Positions 6,797-16,131 of a stretch of DNA of 64,000 nt are shown piece by piece. Source of the stretch: Nocardioides zeae. Its GTDB lineage: Bacteria; Actinomycetota; Actinomycetes; Propionibacteriales; Nocardioidaceae. The first letter of the stretch is position 1; each line of letters begins with the position of its first letter. The stretch is taken from the NCBI RefSeq assembly GCF_010686755.1, contig NZ_JAAGXA010000005.1, forward strand, positions 186,001-250,000. Direction: 5' to 3'. The notes under the pieces were generated by a model. It searched no databases and had not been told where the DNA came from. It worked only from the letters and a program-made list of their open reading frames with translations. The translations under genes were made by a program, and so were the position numbers.

Positions 6797-8353
6797 ATGA
6801 CTGTCACCCCGACGACCGAACTCGCCGACCCGGCGGACTACAAGCGTCGCATCGGCAAGCTCATCCGTGACGCCCGCATCCACCGCGGGCTCACCCAGGC
6901 GCAGCTCGCCGACCTCCTCGCCACCTCGCAGAGCGCGATCAACCGCATCGAGCGTGGCCACCAGAACCTCTCCCTCGAGATGGTGGCGCGCATCGGCGCC
7001 GCGCTCGACTCCGAGATCGTCGCGATCGGCTCCGGCCCCACCCACCTGCGGGTGACCGGGCCGACGACGCTCTCGGGCAGCATCGACGTGAAGACCTCGA
7101 AGAACGCCGGCGTCGCCCTGCTGTGCGCGAGCCTCCTCAACCGGGGCCGCACGACGCTGCGCAAGGTGGCGCGGATCGAGGAGGTCAACCGCCTGCTCGA
7201 GGTGCTCCAGAGCCTCGGGGTGCGCACGCGTTGGCTCAACGCCGACAACGACCTCGAGATCGTGCCGCCGGAGCACCTCGACCTCTCGAACATCGACGCC
7301 GCCGCGGCGCGGCGCACCCGCTCGATCATCATGTTCCTCGGCCCGCTGCTGCACCGCCTGGAGGAGTTCGAGCTGCCGTACGCCGGCGGTTGCAACCTCG
7401 GCGAGCGCACCGTGGAGCCCCACATGACGGCCCTCCACCACTTCGGCCTCGAGGTCAAGGCGACCGACGGTCTCTACCACGCGGCCGTGGGGCGCGGCAT
7501 CGGTCCGGCCAAGCCGATCGTGCTCACGGAGCGCGGCGACACGGTCACCGAGAACGCGCTGATGGCAGCGGCCCTCCACCCGGGCACGACGGTCATCCGC
7601 AACGCGTCGTCCAACTACATGGTCCAGGACCTCTGCTTCTACCTGCAGAAGCTCGGGGTCGACGTCGAGGGCATCGGCACGACGACGCTCACGGTCACCG
7701 GCCGGGAGCGCATCGACGTCGATGTCGACTACGCGCCGAGCGAGGACCCGATCGAGGCGATGTCGCTCCTCGCGGCCGCCATCGTCACGGCGTCGGAGAT
7801 CACCATCCGCCGCGTGCCGATCGAGTTCCTCGAGGTCGAGCTCGCCACGCTCGAGGGCATGGGCCTGCAGTACGACCGCTCGGAGGAGTACGTCGCGCTC
7901 AACGGCCACACCCGCCTCGTGGACCTCACGACCCACCCCTCGGAGCTGCAGGCGCCGCGGGACAAGGTCCACCCCATGCCGTTCCCCGGCCTCAACATCG
8001 ACAACCTGCCGTTCTTCGCCGTCATCGGTGCCGTGGCGAACGGACAGACGATGCTGCACGACTGGGTCTACGAGAACCGCGCGATCTACCTGACCGAGCT
8101 CACCAAGCTCGGCGGCAACGTGAAGCTCCTCGACCCGCACCGCGTGCTCGTCGAGGGCCCCACGCACTTCTCGGGCGCCGAGCTCATCTGCCCGCCGGCG
8201 CTCCGCCCCGCCGTGGTCATCCTGCTCGCGATGCTCGCGTCGAAGGGCACCTCGGTGCTGCGCTCGACCTACGTGATCCACCGCGGCTACGAGGACCTCG
8301 CGGAGCGGCTCAACCAGCTCGGCGCCAACATCGAGACGTTCCGCGACATCTGA
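6797..8353 (+). CDS. XRE-type HTH domain fused to MurA-like enolpyruvyl transferase
   Basis: The 518-residue protein joins an N-terminal XRE helix-turn-helix (about residues 17-72; GLTQAQLADLLATSQSAINRIERG) to a full MurA/EPSP-synthase-like domain. MurA hallmarks are present: the Lys-Asn pair in TSKNAG (K102, N103), the active-site cysteine in YAGGCNLGERT (C199), and the aspartate-bearing PFPGLNID block. UDP-GlcNAc enolpyruvyl transfer is therefore chemically plausible. Conserved actinobacterial proteins of this architecture exist in my memory, but I know of no demonstrated role; a transcriptional sensor of UDP-GlcNAc or PEP is an attractive alternative. ATG 6797 is chosen over upstream TTG/GTG codons because of the promoter spacing. 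Confidence 0.9.
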   Translation: MTVTPTTELADPADYKRRIGKLIRDARIHRGLTQAQLADLLATSQSAINRIERGHQNLSLEMVARIGAALDSEIVAIGSGPTHLRVTGPTTLSGSIDVKTSKNAGVALLCASLLNRGRTTLRKVARIEEVNRLLEVLQSLGVRTRWLNADNDLEIVPPEHLDLSNIDAAAARRTRSIIMFLGPLLHRLEEFELPYAGGCNLGERTVEPHMTALHHFGLEVKATDGLYHAAVGRGIGPAKPIVLTERGDTVTENALMAAALHPGTTVIRNASSNYMVQDLCFYLQKLGVDVEGIGTTTLTVTGRERIDVDVDYAPSEDPIEAMSLLAAAIVTASEITIRRVPIEFLEVELATLEGMGLQYDRSEEYVALNGHTRLVDLTTHPSELQAPRDKVHPMPFPGLNIDNLPFFAVIGAVANGQTMLHDWVYENRAIYLTELTKLGGNVKLLDPHRVLVEGPTHFSGAELICPPALRPAVVILLAMLASKGTSVLRSTYVIHRGYEDLAERLNQLGANIETFRDI

Positions 8354-8369
8354 TCGAGAACGTCAGCGA

Positions 8370-8403
8370 CGGGGACCGCGGCGCGAGGTTGCCGCGGTCC
8401 CCG
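8370..8403 (+). terminator. Hairpin after the XRE-MurA gene
   Basis: Perfect 13-bp stem, arms CGGGGACCGCGGC (8370-8382) and GCCGCGGTCCCCG (8391-8403), with an 8-nt loop, 16 nt past the stop codon. Confidence 0.75.
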
Positions 8404-8515
8404 CATCTGCAGCGCGGCGGGCGCGCGTGCACTACGGTTCGCTGGAACGCGCCCAGCCGATCGAGGCGCACGACACGCTCGGGGCGTCGCTGCGAGCAGG
8501 AACGAGAACCTCCGC

Positions 8516-9976
8516 ATGCTGCCTGCTACCACCCGCCGCGCCGTCGTCCGCTCCGCCGCCTGGTCGGTCCCGGCGATCGCCGTCGCCTCGGCGGCGCCCG
8601 CCCTGGCCGCCAGCAACGCGGGAACGGCCACGGTCGTCTCCGCCCGCGCCTCGACGACGTCGCGCACGGGATCGGTGCTCCTGACCCTGGTTCCCGCGCC
8701 GACCTCCACCCCGTCGCCGGCGGTCACCTACAGCGACAGTGGTGCGACGACCACGTCGTTCACGCTCGTGAGCAGCGGGGCCGGGGAGGCGACGTACCGG
8801 CTCGACTTCACGACGGGCAACCCCACCCCCGCGACGATCACGGTGGCCGTGGGCATCGCGGGGTACACACCGGCCTCGACCACGATCACGGCGAGCACGC
8901 CGGGCACCGTCGACCCGACCTTCGCCAACCCCGCACTGGTGAGCAGTGGTCGCACCATCGCCCTGCAGGCCGACGGGAAGATCGTCGTCGCCGGTGCCTT
9001 CACCGCAGCAGGGGGCGCCACCATGTCGCGCGCGGCCCGGTTCCACGCCGACGGCACCCGCGACCCGGGATTCGGCAACCCGGGGATCAGCAGCAACGTC
9101 AACAGCGTCGCGGTGCAGCCTGACGGCAAGGTCGTCGTGGGCGGCGGGTTCACCTCGGTGGGCGGCGTCAACCGTGGCAACCTCGCCCGCATCAATGCCG
9201 ACGGCACCCTCGACGCGGGTTTTGCGAACCCTGCGGTCGGCGACAACGTGCGTGCGGTCGCCGTCCAGACCGACGGCAGGGTGCTCGCCGCCGGGTTCTT
9301 CACCACGGTGGCCGGTGGCGTGTCCCGGCGACGCCTCGCCCGATTCAACAGCGACGGCACGGTCGACGGCGCGTTCGCCGACCCCGGCCTCGACGCCCTC
9401 GCGCGCGCGGTCGTCGTGCAGCCCGACGGCAAGATCCTCGTCGGCGGCCAGTTCCGGACGGCCGGGGGCCGGGCCATGACGGGCGTCGCGCGCTTCAACA
9501 GCGACGGCTCGATCGACACGGGGTTCGCCAATCCGGCGCTCAACACGGGCGCCGATGTCTACACCTTGGCGGTCCAGCCCGACGGGAAGATCGTCGTGGC
9601 GGGGCTGGGCATCGCGGCGGCCGGCGCGACCACCACCAGCAACCTGTTCCGGCTCAACGCCGACGGCACCCTCGACACCTCGTTCGCACACCCCGGTTCG
9701 AACCGCACCCTGTGGGGCGTCACCGTGCAGCCCGACGGGAAGATCCTGGTCGCCGGCGACTTCACCACCATCGGTCCCGCCGCCACGCCGCGGAGGAACC
9801 TGGCGCGCTTCCTGCCCGACGGCTCCGTGGACCTCGATTTCGCCGACCCGCAGCTCAACTCCCTGGCCTATGCCACCGTGGTGCAGCCCGACGGCCGGAT
9901 CGTGGTGTGCGGCCAGTTCTCGAGCGTCGGGTCGCCGGCGGTGGGGCGCAACGGACTGGCGCGTCTCCAGGGATGA
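8516..9976 (+). CDS. Tat-exported delta-60 repeat beta-propeller protein
   Basis: The 486-residue protein starts with a twin-arginine signal (TTRRAVVRSAAW, then a hydrophobic stretch ending APALAAS), so it is exported folded. Residues ~35-125 look like an immunoglobulin-like or linker domain. From about residue 130 come seven delta-60 repeats, each with a VQPDGKIVVAG-type strand followed by an RFNADGTLDxxF motif. Seven copies fit one closed seven-bladed propeller. There is no cysteine anchor or sortase signal, so it is probably secreted. No ligand is known. Confidence 0.88.
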   Translation: MLPATTRRAVVRSAAWSVPAIAVASAAPALAASNAGTATVVSARASTTSRTGSVLLTLVPAPTSTPSPAVTYSDSGATTTSFTLVSSGAGEATYRLDFTTGNPTPATITVAVGIAGYTPASTTITASTPGTVDPTFANPALVSSGRTIALQADGKIVVAGAFTAAGGATMSRAARFHADGTRDPGFGNPGISSNVNSVAVQPDGKVVVGGGFTSVGGVNRGNLARINADGTLDAGFANPAVGDNVRAVAVQTDGRVLAAGFFTTVAGGVSRRRLARFNSDGTVDGAFADPGLDALARAVVVQPDGKILVGGQFRTAGGRAMTGVARFNSDGSIDTGFANPALNTGADVYTLAVQPDGKIVVAGLGIAAAGATTTSNLFRLNADGTLDTSFAHPGSNRTLWGVTVQPDGKILVAGDFTTIGPAATPRRNLARFLPDGSVDLDFADPQLNSLAYATVVQPDGRIVVCGQFSSVGSPAVGRNGLARLQG

Positions 9977-10029
9977 CACGCGGGCGGGCCACTCGACCGA
10001 TGCGGCCCCGGACGCGGCTCAGGGCCGTC

Positions 10030-10035
10030 TAGGGT
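10030..10035 (+). promoter_or_regulatory. -10 element of the glycerophosphodiesterase gene
   Basis: TAGGGT ends 6 nt before GTG 10042, supporting that start and a leaderless mRNA. Confidence 0.5.
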
Positions 10036-10041
10036 GACGCC

Positions 10042-10869
10042 GTGAGCCCCTCAGCGTTGCGGCCGGCCACGGGGTTCGCCTACCTCGACGGTCCCCACGG
10101 CGAGCACCGCACCCGTCCCCTGGCCTTCGCCCATCGCGGCGGCGCCGAGCACCCCGACCTCCGGGGCCTGGAGAACACGCTGCGTGCCTTCGAGCACGCG
10201 GTCGAGCTCGGTTACGGCTACCTCGAGACCGACGTGCAGGTGACGGCGGACGGCGAGCTCGTGGCGTTCCACGACACGATGCTCGACCGCGTCACCGGCA
10301 CGTCGGGGTCGCTGGGTGACCTCACGGCCGCCGAGGTGCAGGCACTCAGCGTCGGCGACGGGGGGCGCGTGCCCCTGCTCGGCGAGCTCGTGGAGCGCTT
10401 CCCCACCGTCGGCTTCAACATCGACCTCAAGTGCGACCGCTCCCCCGCGGCGCTCGCCGCGTTCGTCGCCGCGCACGACCTCTGGGACCGGGTGCTCGTC
10501 GGCTCGTTCGCCCGCCGCCGCATCGCGGAGTTCCGCCGCCTCACCCGGCGACGGGTGCCGACAGCCGCCCACCGCGGCGAGATCCTGGCGTACCTCGCGC
10601 TGCCCGCGCCGCTCGCCCGTCGCGCGACGCCCGGCCGTCCGGCCGCGCTGCAGGTGCCGGTACGTCGCGTGCTCCCCGTCGTCACCGCCCGGCTGGTCCG
10701 TCGGGCCCACGCGGCGGGGCTGCACGTGCACGTGTGGACCGTCGACGAGCCCGCGGAGATGCGACGGCTGCTCGACCTGGGCGTCGACGGGTTGATGACG
10801 GACCGCACGGACCTGCTGCGCGCCGTGCTCGAGGAGCGCGGCGACTGGCCCCACGAGGAGGACCGATGA
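10042..10869 (+). CDS. Glycerophosphodiester phosphodiesterase
   Basis: The 275-residue TIM-barrel enzyme hydrolyses glycerophosphodiesters to glycerol-3-phosphate plus an alcohol. It contains the catalytic HRG motif (FAHRGG), the metal-binding ENT and ETDVQ motifs, the second catalytic histidine in VAFHD, and the NIDLK strand where the usual EIK glutamate is replaced by aspartate. There is no signal peptide, so it is cytoplasmic. It starts at a GTG with a leaderless promoter and overlaps the next gene by ATGA, hence a two-gene operon. Confidence 0.93.
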   Translation: MSPSALRPATGFAYLDGPHGEHRTRPLAFAHRGGAEHPDLRGLENTLRAFEHAVELGYGYLETDVQVTADGELVAFHDTMLDRVTGTSGSLGDLTAAEVQALSVGDGGRVPLLGELVERFPTVGFNIDLKCDRSPAALAAFVAAHDLWDRVLVGSFARRRIAEFRRLTRRRVPTAAHRGEILAYLALPAPLARRATPGRPAALQVPVRRVLPVVTARLVRRAHAAGLHVHVWTVDEPAEMRRLLDLGVDGLMTDRTDLLRAVLEERGDWPHEEDR

Positions 10870-12239
10870 GCACCACCGAGGCACCCGCGGTCGGCAACCC
10901 GTACGCGGGACGCCGCTGGCCCGTCACCGCGTGGGGGTTGTGGGACTGGGGGTCGGCGGCGTTCAACGCCGTCATCACGACCTTCGTCTTCACCGTGTAC
11001 CTCACGGCGGAGGACGACGCGGGCCAGCCGCTCTTCGGCCCCGGTGTCGACACCAAGCTGGGCTGGGCGCTCGCGGCCGCCGGCGTCCTCATCGCACTGC
11101 TGGCCCCCCTCACGGGCCAGCGCGCCGACCGCTCCGGACGGCGCACCTTCTGGCTCGCGATCCACACGGGCGTCGTCATCGTCGCGTCGGCGCTCATGTT
11201 CTTCGTGACGCCCGAGCCCAGCATGCTCCTGCTCGGCCTCTTCCTGCTGGCGGCGGGCAACGTCTTCTTCGAGCTCGCCTCGGTCAACTACAACGCGATG
11301 CTCAACGAGATCTCGACGCCGGCGACCGTCGGCCGCATCTCGGGGCTCGGCTGGGGCCTGGGCTACCTCGGCGGCATCGTGCTGCTGCTGTTCGTGTACT
11401 TCGGCTTCATCAGCCCCGACGTCGGGTTGTTCGGCATCACCGGCGACAACGGGCTCGACGTCCGCGTGACGATGCTCGTCTGCGCGATCTGGACCGCGGT
11501 GTTCTCCCTCCCCGTGATCCTCACCATCCGCGACGCCCCCCGGGGCGCGTCCGAGCGGGTCGCCGGACCGCGGACGGGGATCGTCGCGTCGTACCGGCAC
11601 CTCTTCGCCACGGTCGGCGACCTGTGGCGCACCGATCGCAACACGGTGTACTTCCTCGGCGCCTCCGCCGTCTTCCGCGACGGCCTCGCGGGCGTCTTCA
11701 CGTTCGGCGCCGTGCTCGCGGCCGGCAGCTTCGGGTTCTCCGCGGGTGGCGTCATCATCTTCGGCGTCGCGGCGAACGTGGTGGCGGGCATCGCCACCAT
11801 CCTCTTCGGCCTGCTCGACGACCGGATCGGTCCGAAGCGCGTCATCGTCGGGTCGTTGACCGCGATGTGCGTGGCCGGCCTCGTGCTGTTCGTGCTCCAC
11901 GACGGCGGCAGCACGGTGTTCTGGATCTTCGGCCTGGTGCTCTGCATCTTCGTCGGTCCGGCCCAGTCGGCCTCCCGGTCGCTCCTGGCCCGCCTCATCC
12001 CCGAGGGCCGGGAGGGCCAGGTGTTCGGCCTCTACGCGACGACGGGACGTGCCGCGAGCTTCCTCGCGCCCACGGCGTGGGCGTTGGCACTCACGATCGC
12101 CGCGGGGGTGACGGGGCGGTCCTCCGACGACGTGCAGTACGCCGGCATCCTCGGGATCCTCCTCGTGCTGCTCGCCGGCCTCCTCCTCCTGCTGCCGGTC
12201 AAGGCTCCCCGGCCGGGGCAGCCGCGCCCGACGGCGTGA
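10866..12239 (+). CDS. MFS transporter, UMF1/Atg22-like family
   Basis: This 457-residue polytopic membrane protein has about 12 hydrophobic segments. The first is preceded by WGLWDWGSAAFNAVI, the conserved DWxxSAF start of the UMF1/Atg22-like MFS branch, and TGQRADRSGRRT is the loop 2-3 signature. Fungal Atg22 exports vacuolar amino acids; bacterial substrates are unknown. Coupling to the glycerophosphodiesterase suggests transport of a phosphodiester-derived head group, which is inference. Confidence 0.88.
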   Translation: MSTTEAPAVGNPYAGRRWPVTAWGLWDWGSAAFNAVITTFVFTVYLTAEDDAGQPLFGPGVDTKLGWALAAAGVLIALLAPLTGQRADRSGRRTFWLAIHTGVVIVASALMFFVTPEPSMLLLGLFLLAAGNVFFELASVNYNAMLNEISTPATVGRISGLGWGLGYLGGIVLLLFVYFGFISPDVGLFGITGDNGLDVRVTMLVCAIWTAVFSLPVILTIRDAPRGASERVAGPRTGIVASYRHLFATVGDLWRTDRNTVYFLGASAVFRDGLAGVFTFGAVLAAGSFGFSAGGVIIFGVAANVVAGIATILFGLLDDRIGPKRVIVGSLTAMCVAGLVLFVLHDGGSTVFWIFGLVLCIFVGPAQSASRSLLARLIPEGREGQVFGLYATTGRAASFLAPTAWALALTIAAGVTGRSSDDVQYAGILGILLVLLAGLLLLLPVKAPRPGQPRPTA

Positions 12240-12259
12240 GCCGTCCGCGGCGAGTTTCG

Positions 12260-12309
12260 GGAATCGTCGCGCGGCCAGTACCGTTGACAACTTGGCGCAG
12301 GAATGCGCC
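12260..12309 (+). promoter_or_regulatory. SigR-type promoter and leader hairpin of rbpA
   Basis: GGAAT (12260-12264) and GTT (12283-12285) are separated by 18 nt, an exact match to the SigR/SigH thiol-stress promoter GGAAT-N18/19-GTT. A short perfect hairpin follows at 12294-12309 (GGCGCA, loop GGAA, TGCGCC). SigR control of rbpA is established in Streptomyces. Confidence 0.75.
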
Positions 12310-12344
12310 ACCCCGAACGACGACCGGAGAGGTGGAGGTGCCGC

Positions 12345-12713
12345 ATGGCTGAGCGCACGCTGCGAGGGGCACGACTGGGAGGTCAGAGCTTCGAGGACGA
12401 GCGCGGCATCGAGTTCGCCGCCCGTCAGCAGGTGGGGTACCGCTGCAAGCAGGGCCACGAGTTCGAGATCACCATGTCGGTCGAGGCCGACATCCCCGCC
12501 GTGTGGGAGTGCCCGCGCTGTGGGTCCGAGGGTCTGAGCACCGCCGGGATCCTGCCCGAGGAGAAGGCCGAGAAGCCGGCCCGCACCCACTGGGACATGC
12601 TGCTGGAGCGCCGCTCCGAGACCGAGCTCGAGGAGATCCTCACCGAGCGGCTCGAGCTGCTGCGCGGCGGCGAGATCGGCCCGGCGCACCTGCACCGCAC
12701 CCGCAAGGGCTGA
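12345..12713 (+). CDS. rbpA: RNA polymerase-binding protein RbpA
   Basis: The 122-residue protein matches RbpA throughout. It has an N-terminal tail, a zinc-binding core with YRCKQGHEFE and WECPRCG, and a C-terminal sigma-interaction helix (THWDMLLERRSETELEEIL). RbpA binds RNA polymerase and group 1/2 sigma factors and stabilises open complexes. ATG 12345 follows GGTGGAGGTG. Position next to fxsA and ppm is the same as Rv2050 in M. tuberculosis. The upstream SigR-type promoter ties it to disulfide stress. Confidence 0.96.
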   Translation: MAERTLRGARLGGQSFEDERGIEFAARQQVGYRCKQGHEFEITMSVEADIPAVWECPRCGSEGLSTAGILPEEKAEKPARTHWDMLLERRSETELEEILTERLELLRGGEIGPAHLHRTRKG

Positions 12714-12737
12714 CCCGCCCCGGCCCGGTCGGGAGGA

Positions 12738-13307
12738 TCAGTCCTCGACGACCTCGCCCTGCACGACATCCCCGTCCCCCGGTTTCCGTCCGGGCCCGGC
12801 GGTGGGCCACGAGCCCGTCGGTACGCCGTACCGACGGGCTCGTCGCATCAACAGGGCGCGCACGGGCGTGCGCACGAGTCGCCGTCCCAGCACCAGCAGG
12901 AGCCCGACGAGGCCGTTGACCAGTCCGGGCAGGATCAGGAGCACCGCCCCGACGAAGACGAGCACGCCGTCGAGCAGCTCGTCCGCCGGAGGACGGCCCT
13001 CACGCGTCGCGGTCATCGCCGCCTGCCACGAGCGGCGCCCGGCCCGGCCGAGCACGACGAAGCCCAGCAGGGTCGAGCCGAGCACCAGCAGCACGGCGAG
13101 GGGGACCCCGACGAGGTCGGCGACGAGGAGGAACGCCCCGACCTCGACCGCGACGCCGACCACGAGGGGCAGCGTGAGCCGCAGGGCGCGCAGCCGCGCC
13201 CGTCGCACGGTGCCCGGGGGCAGGTCGTGCCGGGCCGACGGGTCGGGCCCGTGCGCCGGGTCGGGGCCGTGCGCCGGGTCGGGACCGGCCCCCAGGGGCT
13301 GGCTCAC
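12738..13307 (-). CDS. fxsA: FxsA-family membrane protein
   Basis: The 189-residue protein has a proline-rich N-terminus with a GPDPAH repeat, then the FxsA domain: two adjacent hydrophobic segments, a short cytoplasmic loop ([18 protein letters not shown], a family hallmark) and a third/fourth segment, ending in a basic-acidic tail. FxsA in E. coli relieves F-plasmid phage exclusion; its actinobacterial job is unknown. GTG 13307 overlaps the ppm stop (GTGA), so it is the last gene of lnt-ppm-fxsA. M. tuberculosis Rv2053c occupies the same neighbourhood. Confidence 0.85.
   Translation of the reverse strand: MSQPLGAGPDPAHGPDPAHGPDPSARHDLPPGTVRRARLRALRLTLPLVVGVAVEVGAFLLVADLVGVPLAVLLVLGSTLLGFVVLGRAGRRSWQAAMTATREGRPPADELLDGVLVFVGAVLLILPGLVNGLVGLLLVLGRRLVRTPVRALLMRRARRYGVPTGSWPTAGPGRKPGDGDVVQGEVVED
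13239..13288 (-). repeat. 18-bp tandem repeat in the 5' part of fxsA
   Basis: Copies of the unit GGGTCGGGGCCGTGCGCC (plus-strand sense) run in tandem and encode the repeated GPDPAH hexapeptide near the FxsA N-terminus. Copy number could vary between strains. Confidence 0.6.
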
Positions 13308-14065
13308 GACGCGCGGCGGCGGTCGCGGAACCTGCGCAGCTGGCTGCGGCGTTCCCGCAGGCCCCAGCGCGTGATGCGCGAGAGCGACTCGGAGGCCACG
13401 GAGCCCGTCATCTTGGAGTCGCCCCGCTCGCGCTCGACGAACTCGATGGGCACCTCGACGACCCGCAGGCCGTTCTTCACGGTGCGCCACGTCAGGTCGG
13501 TCTGGAAGACGTAGCCCGTCGACTCCACCGAGGCGAGGTCGATCTTCTCCAGGGTCGTGCGCCGGAACAGGCGGAAGCCGGCCGTGGCGTCGCGCACCTT
13601 CATGCCGAGCAGGAGCCGCACGTACAGGTTGCCGCCGCGGGACAGCAGCATCCGGGACCGCGGCCAGTTCACGACGGACCCGCCCGGCACCCAGCGGGAG
13701 CCGATCACGAGGTCCGCGCTCTCCAGCGCGCCCAGCAGGCGGCCGAGCTGCTCCGGCTGGTGGGAGCCGTCGGCGTCCATCTCCCCGATCACGTCGTAGC
13801 CGCGCTCGAGCGCGACGGCGAAGCCGTGGAGGTACGCCGCGCCCAGGCCCTCCTTGGCCGTGCGGTGCACGACGGTGACGGCCGGGTCGGCGGCGGCCAG
13901 CTCGTCGGCCAGGCGCCCCGTGCCGTCCGGGGAGCCGTCGTCCACGACGAGGACGTCGAGGTCGGGCTGCGCGGCCCGCAGCCGACCGACGATCCGCTCG
14001 ATGTTGAGCGCCTCGTTGTAGGTGGGGACGACGATGATGCCTCGTCCGAGACCGCCGTTGGTCAT
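13304..14065 (-). CDS. ppm: Polyprenol monophosphomannose synthase (GT2)
   Basis: The 253-residue GT2 enzyme transfers mannose from GDP-mannose to polyprenyl phosphate, supplying the donor for membrane-linked mannosylation of lipoglycans and exported proteins. It shows [22 protein letters not shown], the DADGSHQPE metal motif and ATAGFRLF, as in DPM1. There is no C-terminal membrane helix. Its start overlaps the lnt stop by 4 nt; in M. tuberculosis these two functions are fused in Ppm1 (Rv2051c), here they are separate genes. Confidence 0.94.
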   Translation of the reverse strand: MTNGGLGRGIIVVPTYNEALNIERIVGRLRAAQPDLDVLVVDDGSPDGTGRLADELAAADPAVTVVHRTAKEGLGAAYLHGFAVALERGYDVIGEMDADGSHQPEQLGRLLGALESADLVIGSRWVPGGSVVNWPRSRMLLSRGGNLYVRLLLGMKVRDATAGFRLFRRTTLEKIDLASVESTGYVFQTDLTWRTVKNGLRVVEVPIEFVERERGDSKMTGSVASESLSRITRWGLRERRSQLRRFRDRRRAS

Positions 14066-15720
14066 CCGACTCTCTCCCTCGTGGTCGTCGCGGGACCCTC
14101 CCCCGCGGCGTCGTGCGCCTCGGCCCGCTCGTCCGGGGCCGCGCCGGCGGACCGAGCTCCACCGGAAGGCGTCATGCTACGTCGCCCGATCCGACCGCGG
14201 AGCAACCCACCCAGGGCGGCCAGCAGGGTCGTGGCGCCGAGCACGAGTGCGATCCCCGCGCCGTACCGCATCGCCGGGGAGACGGCGTCGTTGAGCACGA
14301 CCTCGCCGGCCACGACCCCCTGCGTGCGGGTGTCGATGGTGGCCGCGACGGTGCCGTCGGGACGGATGATGCCGCTGACGCCGTTGATGGCGGCGACCAC
14401 GAGGTACTTGCCCGACTCCAGCGCCCGCATCCGCGTCATCTCGAACTGCTGGTCGATCTGGTGGGTGCGGATGAACATGGCGTTGCTCGTCTGGACGGTG
14501 AGCATCTCGGCACCGGCGCCGACCTGCTCGCGGAACCCGTCGTCGTACGCGACGTCGAAGCAGATCGCGTTGCCCACCTGCACCCCGGCGACGTCGAGCG
14601 GGGTGGTGCGGACGCCGGAGAGCATGTCGCGCGGGATGAGGTCGAAGTCCTCGACGACCGAGGTGAACCAGGCGTTGCGGAACGGGATGTACTCGCCGAA
14701 GGGGACGGGGTGGCGCTTGGCGTAGCGGTCCCCCGGGCCGGTCGTCGGGTCCCACACGATGCCCTGGTTGAGCACCTGCTCGTCGTCGACCGCGTCGACC
14801 ATGCCGCCGACGACCACCGGCACGCCCACCGCGGACACCGCGGCGTCGATCTCGGTGCGCGTGCGCCGGTCGAGGAACGGGTCGACCGCCGTGGAGTTCT
14901 CGGGCCACACGACGAAGCGCGGCTCCGGCTCCTCGCCGGCGTCGACGGCGGCGCCGAGCTCGATGGTGGACTCCACGTGGTTCTGCGTCACCTCGCGGTG
15001 CACGGGCACGACGTCGTCGCCCGCGCCCGGGACGTCGCCCTGCACGGCGGCGACCTCCACGACCTCGCCGCCGGAGGGCGCCTCGTAGGGGCGCACCGCG
15101 GCGAGCAGCACGACGGCGCCGACGGCGACGTAGGGCGCCACCAGCCCCCCGAGCGCCCGCCGGTCCCGCAGCGCGTCGTTCCCGCCGGTACGGCGCAGCT
15201 CCGCCACCCGCACGACCACCCAGGCCGTCACGGTGCCGAGCAGGGCCACCACGAACCCGACGCCAGCGGTGCCGAGGTAGGGCAGCAGCGGCGCGAAGCC
15301 GGTGTCCATCACGCCGAACGCCAGCCGACCCCACGGGAAGCCGCCGAAGGGCCACCCGGCGCGGAGCTCCTCGTAGGAGACCCACGCGGCCGCCACCCAC
15401 AGGGGCCAACCGGGCAGGCGTTGCACGAGAGCCACCACGGGACCCAGGAGGAGGAAGTAGGCGGTCTCGATGAGCGAGAGCGCGATCCAGGCGTCGGTGC
15501 CGACGGCCCGCATCCACCACAGCAGGGAGAACGAGAAGACGCCGCCGAAGACCACGCCGATCCCGGCAGCCGCCGGCAGCCGCGCGCCACGGAGGGCCAG
15601 CGTGAGGCCGAGGAGGGCCAGCGGGCCGGCCAGGACGAGGCCGACCGGGGCGAACATGCAGGTCGTCACGGCGCCCGCGACCGCGGCGAGACCCGCGCGA
15701 CGGCGGAAGGAGACGACCAC
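14062..15720 (-). CDS. lnt: Apolipoprotein N-acyltransferase
   Basis: The 552-residue protein has about six N-terminal membrane segments followed by a periplasm-side nitrilase domain and a last C-terminal membrane helix. The Glu-Lys-Cys triad is visible in [24 protein letters not shown] and [10 protein letters not shown]. It N-acylates the lipobox cysteine of lipoproteins such as the FKBP and OppA proteins of this window. The frame is open to 16152, but GTG 15720 is preferred: a TACCTT -10 lies 6 nt before it and the membrane domain starts directly after. Confidence 0.92.
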   Translation of the reverse strand: MVVSFRRRAGLAAVAGAVTTCMFAPVGLVLAGPLALLGLTLALRGARLPAAAGIGVVFGGVFSFSLLWWMRAVGTDAWIALSLIETAYFLLLGPVVALVQRLPGWPLWVAAAWVSYEELRAGWPFGGFPWGRLAFGVMDTGFAPLLPYLGTAGVGFVVALLGTVTAWVVVRVAELRRTGGNDALRDRRALGGLVAPYVAVGAVVLLAAVRPYEAPSGGEVVEVAAVQGDVPGAGDDVVPVHREVTQNHVESTIELGAAVDAGEEPEPRFVVWPENSTAVDPFLDRRTRTEIDAAVSAVGVPVVVGGMVDAVDDEQVLNQGIVWDPTTGPGDRYAKRHPVPFGEYIPFRNAWFTSVVEDFDLIPRDMLSGVRTTPLDVAGVQVGNAICFDVAYDDGFREQVGAGAEMLTVQTSNAMFIRTHQIDQQFEMTRMRALESGKYLVVAAINGVSGIIRPDGTVAATIDTRTQGVVAGEVVLNDAVSPAMRYGAGIALVLGATTLLAALGGLLRGRIGRRSMTPSGGARSAGAAPDERAEAHDAAGEGPATTTRERVG

Positions 15721-15726
15721 GGGGAG

Positions 15727-15732
15727 AAGGTA
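15727..15732 (-). promoter_or_regulatory. -10 element of lnt (leaderless)
   Basis: TACCTT ends 6 nt before GTG 15720. Confidence 0.45.
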
Positions 15733-16048
15733 GCCCAGGGGGCGTTCGCGCACGCATCCCGAGCACCGGACACGGGGCCGGGCACGGGGCCGGGGTCCAG
15801 CAGGGCGGAGGGGGTCGCCACGGCCTTCGGACCGACGTGGTCCCGACCGGATGCCAGGCTCACGAAGTTGTCTACGGACCGCGGACCCCCTCCGCATCCA
15901 CCACCACGGTGCAGCTCCCTGGTGACCGTGCGGACCGACCGGGAAGTGGTGCGCGACCCGTCGGTCCACCCGCTCGCGCTCCAGGACCCCACGCGCGTGC
16001 TGCTCAGGTGAACGCGGGCCAGACTTCCGGTGACCGAGGGGTGGTGTC

Positions 16049-16116
16049 AACCTGGGGCTGACCTGCGGCGACAGGGTGTCCCCGCAGGTCAGCGACCATG
16101 CGGTCCACCCCAGGTT
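16049..16116. repeat. Nested multibranched inverted repeat
   Basis: Outer arms AACCTGGGG (16049-16057) and CCCCAGGTT (16108-16116) enclose an inner perfect 12-bp stem GCTGACCTGCGG / CCGCAGGTCAGC (16057-16068, 16082-16093) and a small GACC-ATGC-GGTC hairpin (16094-16105), giving a potential three-way junction. One base is shared by outer and inner left arms. Confidence 0.7.
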
Positions 16117-16131
16117 CCGGACGCGATTTTT

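Noticed and set aside
15927..15947. A 19-nt near match between 15930 and the start of the FKBP gene (around 32711-32728)
   Set aside because: Only one pair, one copy is coding, and no flanking repeat structure; chance in GC-rich DNA is sufficient.
14113..16011. A 632-codon plus-strand frame opposite lnt
   Set aside because: No family motifs and fully antisense to lnt; its tail in the gene-free stretch (15899-16011) resembles nothing known.
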